From assembly GCA_934047225.1 (NCBI GenBank), contig OW203994.1:10325001-10389000 (forward strand): a stretch of DNA of 64,000 nt, given 5' to 3'. The notes under the pieces were generated by a model. That model saw only the letters and a program-made list of their open reading frames with translations. It did no database searches and was not told the DNA's origin. Shown here piece after piece: positions 34,155 to 45,008 of the stretch. Every line of letters starts with the position of its first letter. The stretch's first letter is position 1. The position numbers and the translations under genes are program-made. Origin of the DNA: Ypsolopha sequella. Its lineage: Eukaryota > Arthropoda > Insecta > Lepidoptera > Ypsolophidae.

Positions 34155-34440
34155 CAATAGAGTAATTTTCAGATAACTCTGGGAAGAGGCACCTAAATCA
34201 ACTTCCCGAGACTCGGTTAGTGACAAGGAATAATATTTAATGACCTGAAGGGTTAAATTCGAAAAAAAAATGTTTGCTCGCGTACTAACTAATCCAGTTC
34301 GTATAGGAACAAAAAATGTTTTATGCTTTCGAAAAAGGATCATTGATCCTTGTTCGTGATCACTAACCGAGTCTCCAGTATGAATTCGGGCGGTTGATTA
34401 AGGCGCCTCTTCCCAGCGTCATCTGAAAATTACTCTATTA
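34155..34440. mobile_element. foldback with outer TIRs and a family A core
   Basis: The outer arms start AATAGAGTAATTTTCAGAT and continue through a GGGAAGAGGC block. Inside, the arms match MITE family A (GACTCGGTTAGTGA; CGAGTCTCCAGTATGAATTC). Confidence 0.65.
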
Positions 34441-34876
34441 ATAAAGTAATTTTTCTTAAACAGCATGTTTAAAAATTATTCAAAAAGATACACAATTGTT
34501 AGTTAAACTATAATAAACAACTTCATTTAATTTTTCAATTTTTCTTGCGTATAAAAAACGGCATGAAAATATTATTCAAAATCAAGCTATTTTTAGACTA
34601 AAATTTAGTAAAATTGGTTATTTCTTTGAAACCACTACTTGTATTTGTATTTCTCTTGCACTAAAATACAAGAAAAATATTGCTTAGAAAAATCGTTGAT
34701 GGAATTTTTTTTCATCCATCGCGTTCCATGGTCAAAAAAATTCTGTGACTTGACTTATAGTAATAATTAATAATAATTCCCATTAATTATTATTAGCAAT
34801 AATAAGAAATCAAATTATAATGGTCGTTAAACTGATTACTTATATAACTAACATTTAACTAGGGACATGGAGTCCC

Positions 34877-35229
34877 GAGTCAAGTTGGCAGCGACAGTAC
34901 CGAAGATGAAGACAACGTGCCTCTCACGGAATTACGGTGGTCACTGTATAACGTGCATCAACCCAAGATTACAGAAAGAGAAGATTTCTTAAAGACTTTA
35001 GCACGTTCGCTTGTGCTCCCCCATATCCAAAAACGTGTAGTCTGCACTCAATTACCGCGGGAGTTACGGTTAGTGATAAAGCGAGTTCTGGGTGACTGGT
35101 CAAGGTAAACGAAGGGCATGCAGAATTTGTCCACCTAAATTGCAAAGAATGATAGTGTACACACACATGCTTTGGGTGCTGCAACAAGCATGTTGCAAAT
35201 GCTTTCAATGTTCTCGCCCTTTGTGCAAA
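34877..35229 (+). pseudogene. piggyBac transposase remnant (N- and C-termini)
   Basis: A frame through 34877-35100 reads an acidic N-terminal type stretch (SDSTEDEDNVPLTELRW) joined to the region just before the C-terminus (LKTLARSLVLPHIQKR, PRELRLVIKRVLG). After a one-base frame change near 35100 the Cys-rich C-terminal finger follows (ACRICPPKLQRM, CCKCFQCSRPLCKDCQ) and ends in TAA at 35227-35229. PiggyBac transposases have an acidic N-terminus, a DDD catalytic core and a Cys-rich C-terminal domain that binds the TIR. The whole core, about 400 codons, is missing here, so the element can only be moved in trans. No methionine start remains. Identification rests on the finger and TTAA ends together. 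Confidence 0.7.
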
Positions 35230-35234
35230 GATTG

Positions 35235-35565
35235 CCAGTAATTTATGCCAAATTGAGTCGTCAGAATTTAAATTTTTTGTTTTCAGAAGTAACTATTATG
35301 TTAAATGTATGCTAATTGTTGAATATATGTTAAATTATAGTATTACTTGTATAAGGTCTACTAAAATGCTAAAATAAGGATATCATGTCAATTAAAGCTG
35401 AAAAGTACAACTAATGTTAATTCTCGTATTTTTTTTAAATATTTACAAATAAAAGCTGATTAAATGAACTTAATGGTTAAATAAGAACACAATTTTAAAA
35501 CATCTTAATTGAGTTTTATAACAAAATTTAATTTGAATGAGTAGCCCGTGAGAAGTCATCTCCCT
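35235..35565. other. piggyBac-like element interior, non-coding
   Basis: AT-rich sequence between the transposase finger and the Tc1-like insertion. It presumably includes the piggyBac 3' UTR and subterminal region. Confidence 0.4.
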
Positions 35566-35684
35566 TATAGTGTTACACTTTGTACGACAAGAGCGTGACC
35601 GGTAAAATTTTAAGAAAAAATAAGAATTATTTTGTGCAATCCTAAAATCAAATAGCTTACCAATTGCACATTCATGCTTTATAT

Positions 35685-36844
35685 TTAATAAGGTGTCCAG
35701 TCTCCTGAATTATCTACAATAGCTTGGCATCTTCTAGGCATACTTTCTATCAAACTTTCAGCGTAACTACGAGGTAAAGACCTCCACACGGACTTCAATT
35801 CCCGAGTTAGGTCAGCAACTCCAGCTATTTTTTTTCCTCGTAATTGAAGCTTCATCCAAGACCAAACATTTTCAAAAGGATTGGCGTCGGGTGATTGTGA
35901 GGGCCAATCCAAAACATCGATGCCATTTTCAGCTTTCCACGTTGTACAGAGCCGACTGCGGTGTTTGGGGTCATTGTCCTCTTGCAGGATCCAAGAAGCA
36001 TTATAGCTTGTAAACATCCTTTTAGCAGAAGGCAACAATGCCTTTTCATAAATTTTATTCATTTTTTGAGCGTCGAGTGTGCCAGTGAACAAGTACAAAC
36101 GACCAAAACCCTGTTTTGAGAAGCATCCCCAAACATGCACCTTGACTGGGTGTTTTACGGTCCGTACGAGCACTCTTTTCTCCGCCGTAGACCAGGGGCT
36201 CTACCGCGTAATTGTCATTTGTATCAACTTCAAGCAAATGCATGCAAAATTCAACGCGTGCAAAAGAGATGGCATGTTAGGCGGGCGTCGTCGCACGCAC
36301 GTCAAATTTCAATCTCAAGTTGATGTTGATGAAAATGAGAATTACGCGGTAGACCCGGCCCGAGTCGAATAGTTGGCTGCCCAAAAGTAAGCTTCATCGG
36401 AAAAAATCACCTTGTTCCAATCCCGGTCTTTATTTTCACTTGCCCATGACAACCTTTTTTTATACGTTTTTCAGTAAGGAGAGGTTTCTTCACTGTATTT
36501 CGATATTTCAATCCATTTTCTATCAAACGCTGTCTAATTGTGGCTAGAGATATATTTAAGCCTTTATTCTTTAATTTTTTCTGCCCTGCACGCAATGATA
36601 ATAGAGGATTTTTCGAGAATATTTGCAAAATCCGTTTATCCTGTACAGAGGAGGTCACTTTAGTTTTCCCGCGTTCTGGTAAATCGTCGACGTTTTTTGT
36701 TTCGGAATATCGCTTCACCCACTTAGTCACAAACGCCTTCGACTTATTCATATACTTAGCGGCCTGATCACGTGACATTTTGGGTCCCTTTGGATGTGAA
36801 CAAAGGAACACTGCTTCATATCGTGAAGCAAACGTGGCACTCAT
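35685..36844 (-). pseudogene. Tc1-like transposase, broken by frameshift and MITE
   Basis: The likely start is at 36844 (MSATFASRYEAVFLC). An N-terminal helix-turn-helix pair follows (MSRDQAAKYMNKSKAFVTKW; later SLATIRQRLIENGLKYR). The catalytic domain gives the first Asp in IFSDEAYFW, the second in QEDNDPKHRSR, and the Glu in PDANPFENVWSWMK, 34 residues on, as in the Tc1 family. Breaks: a one-base frame change in an A tract near 36462, then an insertion of about 165 bp (36195-36358) between the first and second catalytic residues. The C-terminal part (35685-36173) is open to its stop. Such enzymes excise and reinsert the element at TA sites. This copy cannot be active but is recent enough to align over its whole length. 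Confidence 0.85.
36195..36358. mobile_element. short MITE inside the Tc1-like transposase
   Basis: The arms contain CTACCGCGTAATTGTCATTT and its complement AATGAGAATTACGCGGTAG. It interrupts the transposase frame. Edges are uncertain by about 20 bp. Confidence 0.65.
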
Positions 36845-37280
36845 TTTGGAAAATGAAATATATGGGCGGGAAACTGTCAAAAGTTTTTTTTTTTTTTTAC
36901 AATGCATTGTAGCTAGATGACCACTCTATTCAGCCAGTACTTTTTTTTCTGTGCCACATTCATAAAATAAAAATTATGCCGGTCACGTTCTTGTCAAACA
37001 GACTATAAATTTGTCATGTCCCCGGTTAAAGGCTAAAAAGTCTTTATTGATTCCGTCAGTTATAATTTCTAATTAATTTTATTTAGCACAAATATATAAA
37101 TGTTTGTAGTAGGACTTTTGTAATCTGTTAAACCATGAGCCCAGTCTGCTCTCGTTAGTTGCGTTCGAGGATAAACTATACCTAATAGATCTCCAAAAGA
37201 TAATAGATCTCTCTCAAAAAACTGCACTCGGAAATTTCTAAATATAAGTACATTAAATACACGAATTACAGGTCGATTTT

Positions 37281-37355
37281 AATGTAAAAAAAAAAAACGG
37301 ACAAGTGCAGGTCGGTTCCGCACCACCACAGAATACGGGTACGGACAGAACCCTA
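37281..37355 (+). repeat. fragment of the GGCCAAGTGCGAG repeat
   Basis: AAAAAACGGACAAGTGCAGG, then a GTACGGACAGAACCCTAAAA end. A short relative of 45009-45500. Confidence 0.45.
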
Positions 37356-37359
37356 AAAC

Positions 37360-37919
37360 AGTTATGAAGATTCAACTTAACTGGACACTTACGATGTATT
37401 AAACTCTATATATCTAACGGGTCTAATTAAGTTGGTCTTTGATAACTTCCCAAATGAGAGTGCCGTGCTAACTGCACATCGTTATACATTGCTTTTGCTG
37501 TGCTCTGATATTTAGTTCTACAAAATATAGTAAAATTAAGATTTTTGAGCTCAAAGTTATATCTAAACAATCCTTAAGTGATTACGTAGATGATTACCTA
37601 AATTGATTACGTAGATGATTACTTAAAGTGATTACTCGTATTTTGTGTCAATAGTGTTCTTAAATCTAAAGTGCAAATTTAACTGTCGCACTTAACCTTG
37701 CGCAGTGACCGTGTTACCAAGGTTCATTCACCTCGTGCGGACAGGTTCGTCGGGCAGCTGATGCTGGCTTGTGATCACTTATTTGTTTACGTCTATTGTC
37801 GTTAAACAAAATGAATTGCAGAGGGTGTAATGAAGATATTAGTGCTAATGAACTGAATGCACTCGTTGTGTGCACCGCTACCATTTTAGTTGTGTCAACA
37901 TAACTAATTTTATGGGTAA
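37360..37919. other. no recognised gene or element
   Basis: Contains a local triplication of GATTACGTAGATGATTAC (37578-37635). Otherwise unassigned. Confidence 0.3.
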
Positions 37920-38190
37920 CTAGCTTTTGCCCGCGGCGTCGCCCGCGTTGGTTTAGTTTTTGGGAAGACAATCGAATCTGTCAATATATATCGGCACCTT
38001 AATTTTATAGAACGTATTTATTTGGACTCTGGTTTGAACGAAACTATTTATTGTTCTCTAAATTAATCCTCTGTTAAACTGTCTGGCGAAGCCAGAGGCC
38101 GAGCCGCGTTTCCGAACAAAATTATTTCTTGACCTCTCGTCTTGTCTTTGGCAAGGCTGAATGTCGAGCTGCGTTTCCAAAAGAAACTAT
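37920..38190 (-). mobile_element. Helitron 3' end with satellite monomers
   Basis: On the minus strand the element ends in a hairpin (CGCGGGCGACGCCGCGGGC) then AAAAGCTAG at 37920, followed by T. This is the Helitron 3' signature. Inside, at about 38030-38190, are two monomers of the TTTCCGAACGAAACTA satellite. The rest of the element is displaced by the LINE copies that follow; its 5' end is unclear. Confidence 0.65.
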
Positions 38191-38583
38191 ATAATAAGAA
38201 ACATTTATTGCCAAATACACACAAAAAAGAATAATGAGTACAATCAAATATTAAAATATAAATCATAAATCTTTATTGCTGAATATGAGTATTTACAATG
38301 GTGTTAAAAATAAAAGGCACATACATATTCGACCTTGTCGGTATTGCAAATAATTAGAACATGCATGACATTATTATCTATTTACAATTAATTTATACAA
38401 TTAAAAATAAAATAGTACATAATTAAATAATTTAACAATACAATTAATTGAATAAAATATCCTTATCATTTAAATAATCGACAACAGAGTAATAGCATTT
38501 TGATTTTGTTTATATACACACTATCACTAATTATATTTTTAATGTTATTACTTAGGTAGTTTATTAAACACTTTAATTGTCAT

Positions 38584-39840
38584 CTATTGGGTGTCATCAC
38601 TGAGGGCCTTAAGTCGTGAAGTTGGGAGCACCAAGTGATCCTTATATCTGTAGAAGCGGCTTTTAGTATCGGATTTTTTTATAAAAAGATGTGTCTGCTT
38701 ACGTGCAAATATACACAATTCAAGTATGTATAGTGACGGCAGAGTTAATATTTTGAATTTTTTGAAAAATGGTTTACAGCTTTGTCTCCGTGTAATTTTT
38801 GCTATAATTCTGATACAACTTTTCTGGGATATAAATAACTGTTCAAATTCAGTACTATTTCCCCACAGTATTATACCATACTTCAACCAAGCGTAGGCGT
38901 ATCCGTAGTATGCCGTTATCGCAGTTGCTGAGTCAGTTGACTTTTTAATTTCGCGTAGTGCGTATTTAAGTTGGTTCATTTTTTTGTTTATTTTTCCGAT
39001 ATGGGCTTTCCGGTTAACATAGGTATCAATTTCTATCCCTAAAAGTCTGAAACTTTTTACAGCTTCTATGACACAGCCGTTATAGTTAAGTTCTAGGCAC
39101 AGTGGTTTTTTTTTATAAGGGTGGAAAGGAATAATTTTGGTTTTACTCAGGTTAATTTTTGAGCCATTCCATAACAGTATCCAAAGTTTGGTGAATTCTA
39201 CCATTAAATTCATTTTCATTCTCAACAGCAAACAAAATTGATACATCGTCAGCAAATAGTACACTGTACACATCGTGTAAAATCTTAGGCAAGGCATTTA
39301 TGTACACTAAGAACAGAATACATCCTAATACGCTTCCTTGCGGAATAGAGTGGTCAGTTAATATCGTATCGGAGGTGACATCACTCACAATGCCGGCGTC
39401 ATGATCCCAATGTAGCAGCTGTACGCGCTGTGGGCGCGCGCGCAGGTAGGATCTGAACCATTGCAGCAGCGGGCCGCGCACACCGACTGACTCCAGCTTC
39501 TGCACGAGAATGCCATGGGAAACTCGATCGTATGCCTTCGACATATCAAGCAAGAGACCCACTGCATATTTCTTTTTGTCAAGGTAGGATAAAGTTTTGT
39601 CTACATATTTATATACAGCTAGTATAGTCGAGTGTTTTTTCCTAAAACCATGTTGACAGGTGTCCAAGATATAATTTTTTTCTAGATATTTTGTCAAGCG
39701 TAAACTAACAGCTTTTTCAAAAACTTTAGAGAAAGTACACAGTAGTGCAATGGGTCTATATTTGGGTCAAGTACAGAGTCTTTTTTTATGAATAGGTATA
39801 ATTGTAGATAATTTTAATTCGTCGGGGAATAAAAATTTAA
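38584..39840 (-). pseudogene. non-LTR reverse transcriptase, 5'-truncated and frameshifted
   Basis: Minus-strand coding can be followed from about 39840 through a damaged start (IIPIHKK, then a frame change and KYRPIALLCTFSKVFEK). Then 39152-39697 holds the palm: ILDTCQHGFRKKHST, LLLDMSKAYDRVSH, IPQGSVLGCILFLVYIN and the catalytic FADDVSILF. After another small frame break near 39160 the frame at 38584-39140 continues with INLSKTKIIPF, FRLLGIEIDTYVNRKAHIGK and YAWLKYGIILWGNS. Order and motifs fit the Jockey/CR1 group, which copies its RNA at a nicked target. The endonuclease domain is absent. The 3' region runs towards 38200. FADD instead of YADD is a normal variant. Inactive. Confidence 0.85.
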
Positions 39841-39844
39841 AAAC

Positions 39845-40125
39845 ACAAACAGTTCGTACACAATATATAAACATTTAAACAAAGCATTTATTTGGACAAA
39901 TGGGAATAACTCAGCATTTGCTGACGCTGTCATACAGTGTGCAGCGCTGGTTTTCAGTTATCCCCAGCTCTTAGGGTAGTGTTCAGAGCAGAAAGTAATA
40001 AGGGTAAGGACATAACAAGAGAAGGGCTGTACATAAGTGTGTAAGGTTTATGTTGTGTCTGATGTGTAGTGTTATGATGATGAAATAGTAAATTTATTTT
40101 AAATCCAAAATATGATGAATGTAAT
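39845..40125. other. no recognised gene
   Basis: AT-rich spacer or LINE 3' sequence between two truncated retrotransposons. Confidence 0.3.
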
Positions 40126-40163
40126 GTAGTGAATGTTGAGTTTTAGATGAGGGCATTTTATCT

Positions 40164-40533
40164 TTATATAGGTATATTATGTTTTTTGGTATAGAGATAA
40201 AAGGTTTTAATCAATACTATGTATTCAAAAGAAAAATTAACCTTATCAGGATGCTTCAAATTTTCACCCTGTTTTTGCCGCTGCAGGAGTATTGCCTTAA
40301 ATCTAGCTTTAAAAGTATTAGTACTAATCTTTACTCGTAACGATGGCGGTAGATCCTTCATATCCCTTTGTTTTATGCTGGGAAATCAAAAGCAAGTTCT
40401 GGATTTTCGATCTTGTATTAAACTTGTGGGCATCATTGCGCCATTTAAATTTCTCAAACAAATATTCTGGGTTTTTACTCCAGACTATTTTTTGTGTTGT
40501 ACAGGCAATATGTAATTCCCTGCGTGCCTTCAT
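40164..40533 (-). pseudogene. second non-LTR element, C-terminal scrap
   Basis: The minus frame at 40324-40533 reads ELHIACTTQKIVWSKNPEYL, HKFNTRSKIQNLLLISQHKT. After a frame change near 40350 it continues as MKDLPPSLRVKISTNTFKAR and FKAILLQRQ (40164-40361). The HNTRSK-like motif, the LPxxLR motif and a final FK..L segment are the usual last 100 residues of arthropod Jockey/CR1-like ORF2 proteins. Only this tail is left. It differs from the 38.6-kb copy, so it is a separate insertion into the same neighbourhood. Confidence 0.65.
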
Positions 40534-40589
40534 ATTTAAAACTCCATTTTTATTGAGATATGATCTTTATCTCTTATAGGATTATCAGT

Positions 40590-41280
40590 TCAGCGTTGCT
40601 GCGTTTCCGAACGAAAACTATATCCTGTTCTCCCAATTGATCCTCTGCTAAAGTGTCTTTGGTATGGCCAAAAAGCACGCTATATTTCCGAACGACATAA
40701 TTTTTGATTTCGTATTTGATTCTCAGATAAAGTCTGTTTGATGAGGCCGCAGGCCAAGCCACGTTTCCGAGCGAAACTATATCTTGATCTCTTATTGTAT
40801 ATAATTCTTAGTTCGGCCTTGCCACGTTTCCGAACGAATTTTTTTTTTGATCTCATTAAATTCTTAGGTAAATTGTCCTTGGCGAGGCCTAAGGCCGAGC
40901 CACGTTTCTGAACGGAAATATTTCTTGATCTCGTATTTTATTTGCAGGTAATGTATCTTTGGCGGGGCCGAAAGTCGAGCCGCGTTTCCGACCGAAACTA
41001 TAGCTTGATTTCTTATATGATTCTCAGGTCAAGTATCTTTAGATAGGCCGAAATAATTTATTGATCTCGTATTTGTTTCCCAGGTAAAGTGTCTTTGGCG
41101 AGATCGAAGGCCGAGCCGCGTTTCCGAACGAAACTATTTGTTGTTCTCTGAATTGACTCTCCGCTAAAGTGTCTTTGGCGAGGCCAAAGGTCGAGCCGCA
41201 TTTCCGGACGAAATTATTTCTTGATCTCGTATTTGACACCCAGGTAAAGTGTCTAAGCCGCGTTTCCGAACGAAACTTAA
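40590..41280. repeat. tandem satellite, ~80-bp unit, about 8 copies
   Basis: Each unit contains CTTTGGCGAGGCCGAAGGC, GAGCCGCGTTTCCGAACGAA, then a T-rich part with TGATCTCGTATTTG. Units differ by 10-30%. Single monomers occur at 38030-38190, 41970-42040, 42120-42190, 44290-44420 and 51075-51205, several inside Helitron remains. Confidence 0.75.
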
Positions 41281-41284
41281 TCGG

Positions 41285-41800
41285 AATAGTTAGAACATAA
41301 GTTTCTTTAAGTTATTTAATGTAATGTTGCAAATTATAATGTTCGGAATGCAATCGGTTTTGTCTCAATTAAATTTTATTTGAGGGTCTTGCAGTGTCAG
41401 ATCAGATTACTCATGTTTCATGTTATGAAAATTACCTGTGAATGCACTCGTGTTTTCGATACAGAAAATTATGATTAGGCAAACATATATATATTTTGTG
41501 CTAACTTATGGATTCTTTCAAAATTCCTTTAAATGTCAATGAAAGTCTCGCGAAAATTGGTTAAGTTGTTTGGGTGATTAGCTCGTACAAACAGACAGAC
41601 AATTTCCTGTAATAAAAAAAAACTACTCAGTATATCAACAAACCAAAACTTTTGAAAATCCGTCCAATAGTTTTGCGTGATGCGTTCACAGACAGACAGA
41701 AATATGTGTTTTGATATCTAAATGGACAATAATTTACACAACCATTACAATTTTCAAAACATATTCCTTGTACAGACACGGTCTCCTTTAATATATTTCC
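41285..41800. other. no recognised gene; repeat remains
   Basis: Includes a stretch with ACAAACAGACAGACAATTTC and a following repeat of that theme (41690-41700), typical of lepidopteran repeat tails. No coding. Confidence 0.3.
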
Positions 41801-41802
41801 TA

Positions 41803-42488
41803 CTACGTTTTGCCCGCGGCTTCACCCGCGTTGGTAAAGTTTTTGTGTCGTATCGAATCTGTAGGTAAATATTTTGCAGCCGATTCATTTTTCAGTACGT
41901 AGTTGACCTGATTTTGGTTTGGAGTATTTGGGCTGTTTTTGGTTGTCATCATCTCTAATTTCATCCCCATGTAAAGCGTCTTTGGCGAGGCCGAAGACCA
42001 AGATGCGTGTTCGACTTTGGCGATGCCGAATTTTGAGCTACTTTTCTGATCCACACTATTTTTGTTTTCTGAATTAATACAGTTACTCTGCTAATGTGGC
42101 TTTGACGGTCTTTGATAACTGATTTAATCCTCTAGTAGTATGTTTAGCGAGGCTACAGGCCAAGCCACGTCTTTGAACGACACTATTTCTTGTTCCCATG
42201 GAAACTGATTTATGGAATAAAAAGTAGTTTATATCCTATTCCAGGTCAAGAACTACACTTGTGCAAAGCTTCAGCCCAATCGGTTTAGTAGGTACGGCGT
42301 GAAGGCGTAACATTACATCACTTTTTTATAGGAACTTGAAACCCCATTGCCATCCTACGGGAACTGATTTATGGGTTAAAAATCAAATCAATCGGTTCAG
42401 TAGTTACGCCATGAAGGAGTAACAAACATCCATCCATCCATCCATCCATCCATCCATCCAAACTTTCGCATTTATAATATTAGTAGGA
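41803..42488 (-). mobile_element. non-autonomous Helitron, 686 bp
   Basis: Minus orientation: the 5' end TCCTACTAATATTATAAATG is at 42488. Next come a GGATGGATGGATG microsatellite and the GTTACTCCTTCATGGCGTAA block. The 3' end has hairpin GCGGGTGAAGCCGCGGGC followed by AAAACGTAG (CTAG with one change) at 41803. It carries satellite monomers. Confidence 0.7.
42427..42461 (+). repeat. (CATC)n microsatellite
   Basis: About nine CATC units form the 5' subterminal microsatellite of the Helitron. Shorter versions lie at 51630 and 55756. Confidence 0.8.
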
Positions 42489-42710
42489 AGTAGGATTCTC
42501 ATGAACTGGGAAGAAGCTGGATTTGTCCTGACTGCCTTAAGGCTTAAAGTATCGTGAATGCCCTTGAGCGTTCGACCTCTAACCAACATAAAACGGGAAG
42601 AGCGCCATCTAGCAAAATGCTCATGTATATGACAAGCAAATGTCTACAGATGCGATAGCGAAAGAAATGCAACAGAGTTTTTTTTACCTAACTATGCCTA
42701 ACCTATTAGT

Positions 42711-43212
42711 CTAAGAGCTAGCGACCAAATCGGTCATGTGACTTCAGCTGTATTGAAACACCGTTAGCTACTTCCCTGAACAACCTTTTCCGATAACCTT
42801 CGTGCTGGCAGGCCCCGAGCGGTGGGTGCGGGTGTAGTGTGGTGGGGAAAAAAATGAAAAAAAATGTGGGCTCAGCAACTTTAATTTTTTTTTTCAAACA
42901 GTTGCTCTGTACTCCTTGTGCACCCAAAAAAAATTTTTAATCGATCGGGTGGTGGGAAGGGGTTGCCAGCGTTAATTAAAAGTACCAAGCCGCCGTGAGC
43001 CATGAGTGCTATGACGCGTTCGCCGGCTGATATCTGAGCCCACATGAAAATTATTATTATTTTGGTACTTTTTTTCCCCACCCTCCTACACCCGCACCCA
43101 CCGCCCGTGGCCTGCCAGCACGAATATTATCGGAAAAGGTTGTTCAGGGAAGTAGCTAACGGAGTTTCAATACAGCTGAAGCCACATGACCGATTTGGTC
43201 GCTAGCTCTCAG
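42711..43212. mobile_element. foldback element, 502 bp, ~190-bp arms
   Basis: Left arm CTAAGAGCTAGCGACCAAAT; complement to 43212. The arms include GGTGGGTGCGGGTGTAG and GGCTCAGCAACT-type blocks. No coding despite open frames within the arms. Confidence 0.75.
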
Positions 43213-43479
43213 TCTATATGTGTCTCTCAAAGCCAAACGTTTCAACTAATATTCTACTTGTGAATTTTTTTAAATAAGAGTTATATTAGAACTTATGATT
43301 CAGTATGTTAATAAAATTACTGTCAAGATAGTGATTTATGGGTGGCATGTCAGGAATTTAATTTGTTATTTCAGCCATATCTTCGGAACGGAAGGTAATA
43401 CAGCCCTAGGGGTTGGACCAGACGGAGACATTTTTTTAATTATTTATTTTTTAGGAAGTCTTTTTAAAAATTTTGTTTC

Positions 43480-43889
43480 GTATTTTTCAAAAAATATGAA
43501 GAAAATGTCAACTATAGATCATAACTGGCCAATTACAGGAAAACAATAGCGATTAAAAAAAATTCAGCACAAATGAAAAATACAAAAAAAGAAGTAAGTA
43601 AATAAAACAAAAAAATTTTTTTTATAAAAATACAATATGGGTATCAAATTGTAGGTATTAAAAAGTTGATTGTAAAATATATACTTTTAATATGTTACTT
43701 AGTGGCGTGTAGTTCTACCCTCGATTTTGTTTCTGTGTTTTATAAGCTAAGTTGAGCAATGTTATTTAAGTATCTAGGAGACAGTCAGTTGAAATAATGT
43801 TATTTAGACGAATGTTGAAACTGAGTGTACATAAAAACCTCAAAAGGTTTCCGATACACTGTTATGTATAATGTATATATATTTTTTAA

Positions 43890-43920
<31 letters not shown>

Positions 43921-44245
43921 ATATTTACTGACACTGGTTCCGAGAAATCTTTAAAAAACACCAAAAATATGTATGTCCCCCCCTTATGTCCGAAACTGGT
44001 AAACCGAAAAATATGAAAAAAAATTCAATTGTAGATCATAACTGGCCAATTACAGGAAAACTGTAGTGATTAAAAAAAATCAGCACTAATGAGAAATATA
44101 AAAAAAGAAGTAAAATAAATAAAAGAGATATTTTATAAAAATACAATATGGATATCAAACTGTAGATATTAAAAAGTTGATTGTAAAAATATATACTTAT
44201 ATATACTTACTGGCACTGTTTTCGAGAAATCTTTAAAAATCCACA
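43480..44245. repeat. 210-bp direct repeat pair around a retroposed tail
   Basis: Copies at 43480-43690 and 43990-44240 share GATCATAACTGGCCAATTAC, ATACAATATGG and TTAAAAAGTTGATTGTAAAA. Between them lies an insertion (about 43695-43921) ending in AATAAATAAATAAATAAATA, a non-LTR or SINE-type tail. A complement of the shared part is in 45200-45300. Confidence 0.6.
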
Positions 44246-44284
44246 AAAATATGTATGTCCCCCTCTTTATCTCCGAAACTGGTG

Positions 44285-44425
44285 GACACTATTTTTTGTT
44301 CTCTGAATTAATCCTCTGCTAATGTGTCTTTGGCTGTCTTTGATTACTGATTTAATCCCCTAGTATAGCATGTTTGGCGAGGCTGAAGGCCGAGCCGCAT
44401 TTCCAGTCGACACTATCTTTTGTTT
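44285..44425. repeat. satellite monomers (Helitron-associated)
   Basis: TTTGGCGAGGCTGAAGGC and GAGCCGCATTTCCAG link it to the array at 40590-41280. Confidence 0.55.
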
Positions 44426-44429
44426 TTTA

Positions 44430-45005
44430 ATTAATTTTAACTTATCCCAATTTTGTCTGTTTTCAAACTCATTTTAAAGCATCAAATAGTCATTTTTTAA
44501 ATCTGAAAAAAATATATGTTTCAGATACATCTTTTGTGCAGTGTTTTTTGTGGTTCAATTTGTGAGACGTTACACTTTGCTCGATCGAAAAAAAATCCGA
44601 AACTTTGTCGATTTTTAAGATTTTTTTCGTTTTATGTAACGTGTACTTAACCAAATTGCATGAAAATTGCAGATAATTAAAGTAAAACTAATGTACTAAT
44701 AACTTTTGTGGTTACTTTTTTTTTAATGAAAATCGTTTTTTTTCCCTTAATTTAAAAAGAAAAATTGATTCGCGACTACTCGGCGAGCGGCCGCCAGTTG
44801 CCCGCCAGCGGCTGTCGAGGCAAGACCTATGTCAGTTTTCTGAGCCTTCGTTCCCCCTCACTCGCCTCGAAGCTCTGATAGAGTGTACTATCATTATTTA
44901 AATAATCGTGTAAATATACATCAAACTATCAGTTGTGTGTACATGTAAATAAAAATCATTTAGTTGTATCTTGCTTGGATGTTTAAAAATAAAAATGGAA
45001 ACTAG
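44430..45005. other. no recognised gene; one GC-rich patch
   Basis: A GC-rich patch (44770-44875, with GGCGAGCGGCCGCCAG) stands out. No frame or element could be assigned. Confidence 0.3.
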
Positions 45006-45008
45006 AAA

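Larger units (their letters stand above)
35568..37005 (-). mobile_element. Tc1-like transposon inserted in the piggyBac element
   Basis: TIR parts GACAAGAGCGTGACCGG (left) and CCGGTCACGTTCTTGTC (right), with TA at both outer edges. It carries a broken D-D34-E transposase on the minus strand. Confidence 0.75.
34859..37025. mobile_element. piggyBac-like element, deletion derivative with nested insertions
   Basis: TTAA target duplications at 34855-34858 and 37026-37029 flank short TIRs CTAGGGACATG and CATGTCCCCGG. The TTAA target and cut style are diagnostic of piggyBac. A Tc1-like element occupies 35568-37005, close to the right end. Confidence 0.8.

Noticed and set aside
42427..42461. CRISPR-like or regulatory CATC array
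   Set aside because: Simple microsatellite belonging to the Helitron 5' end; eukaryotic context.
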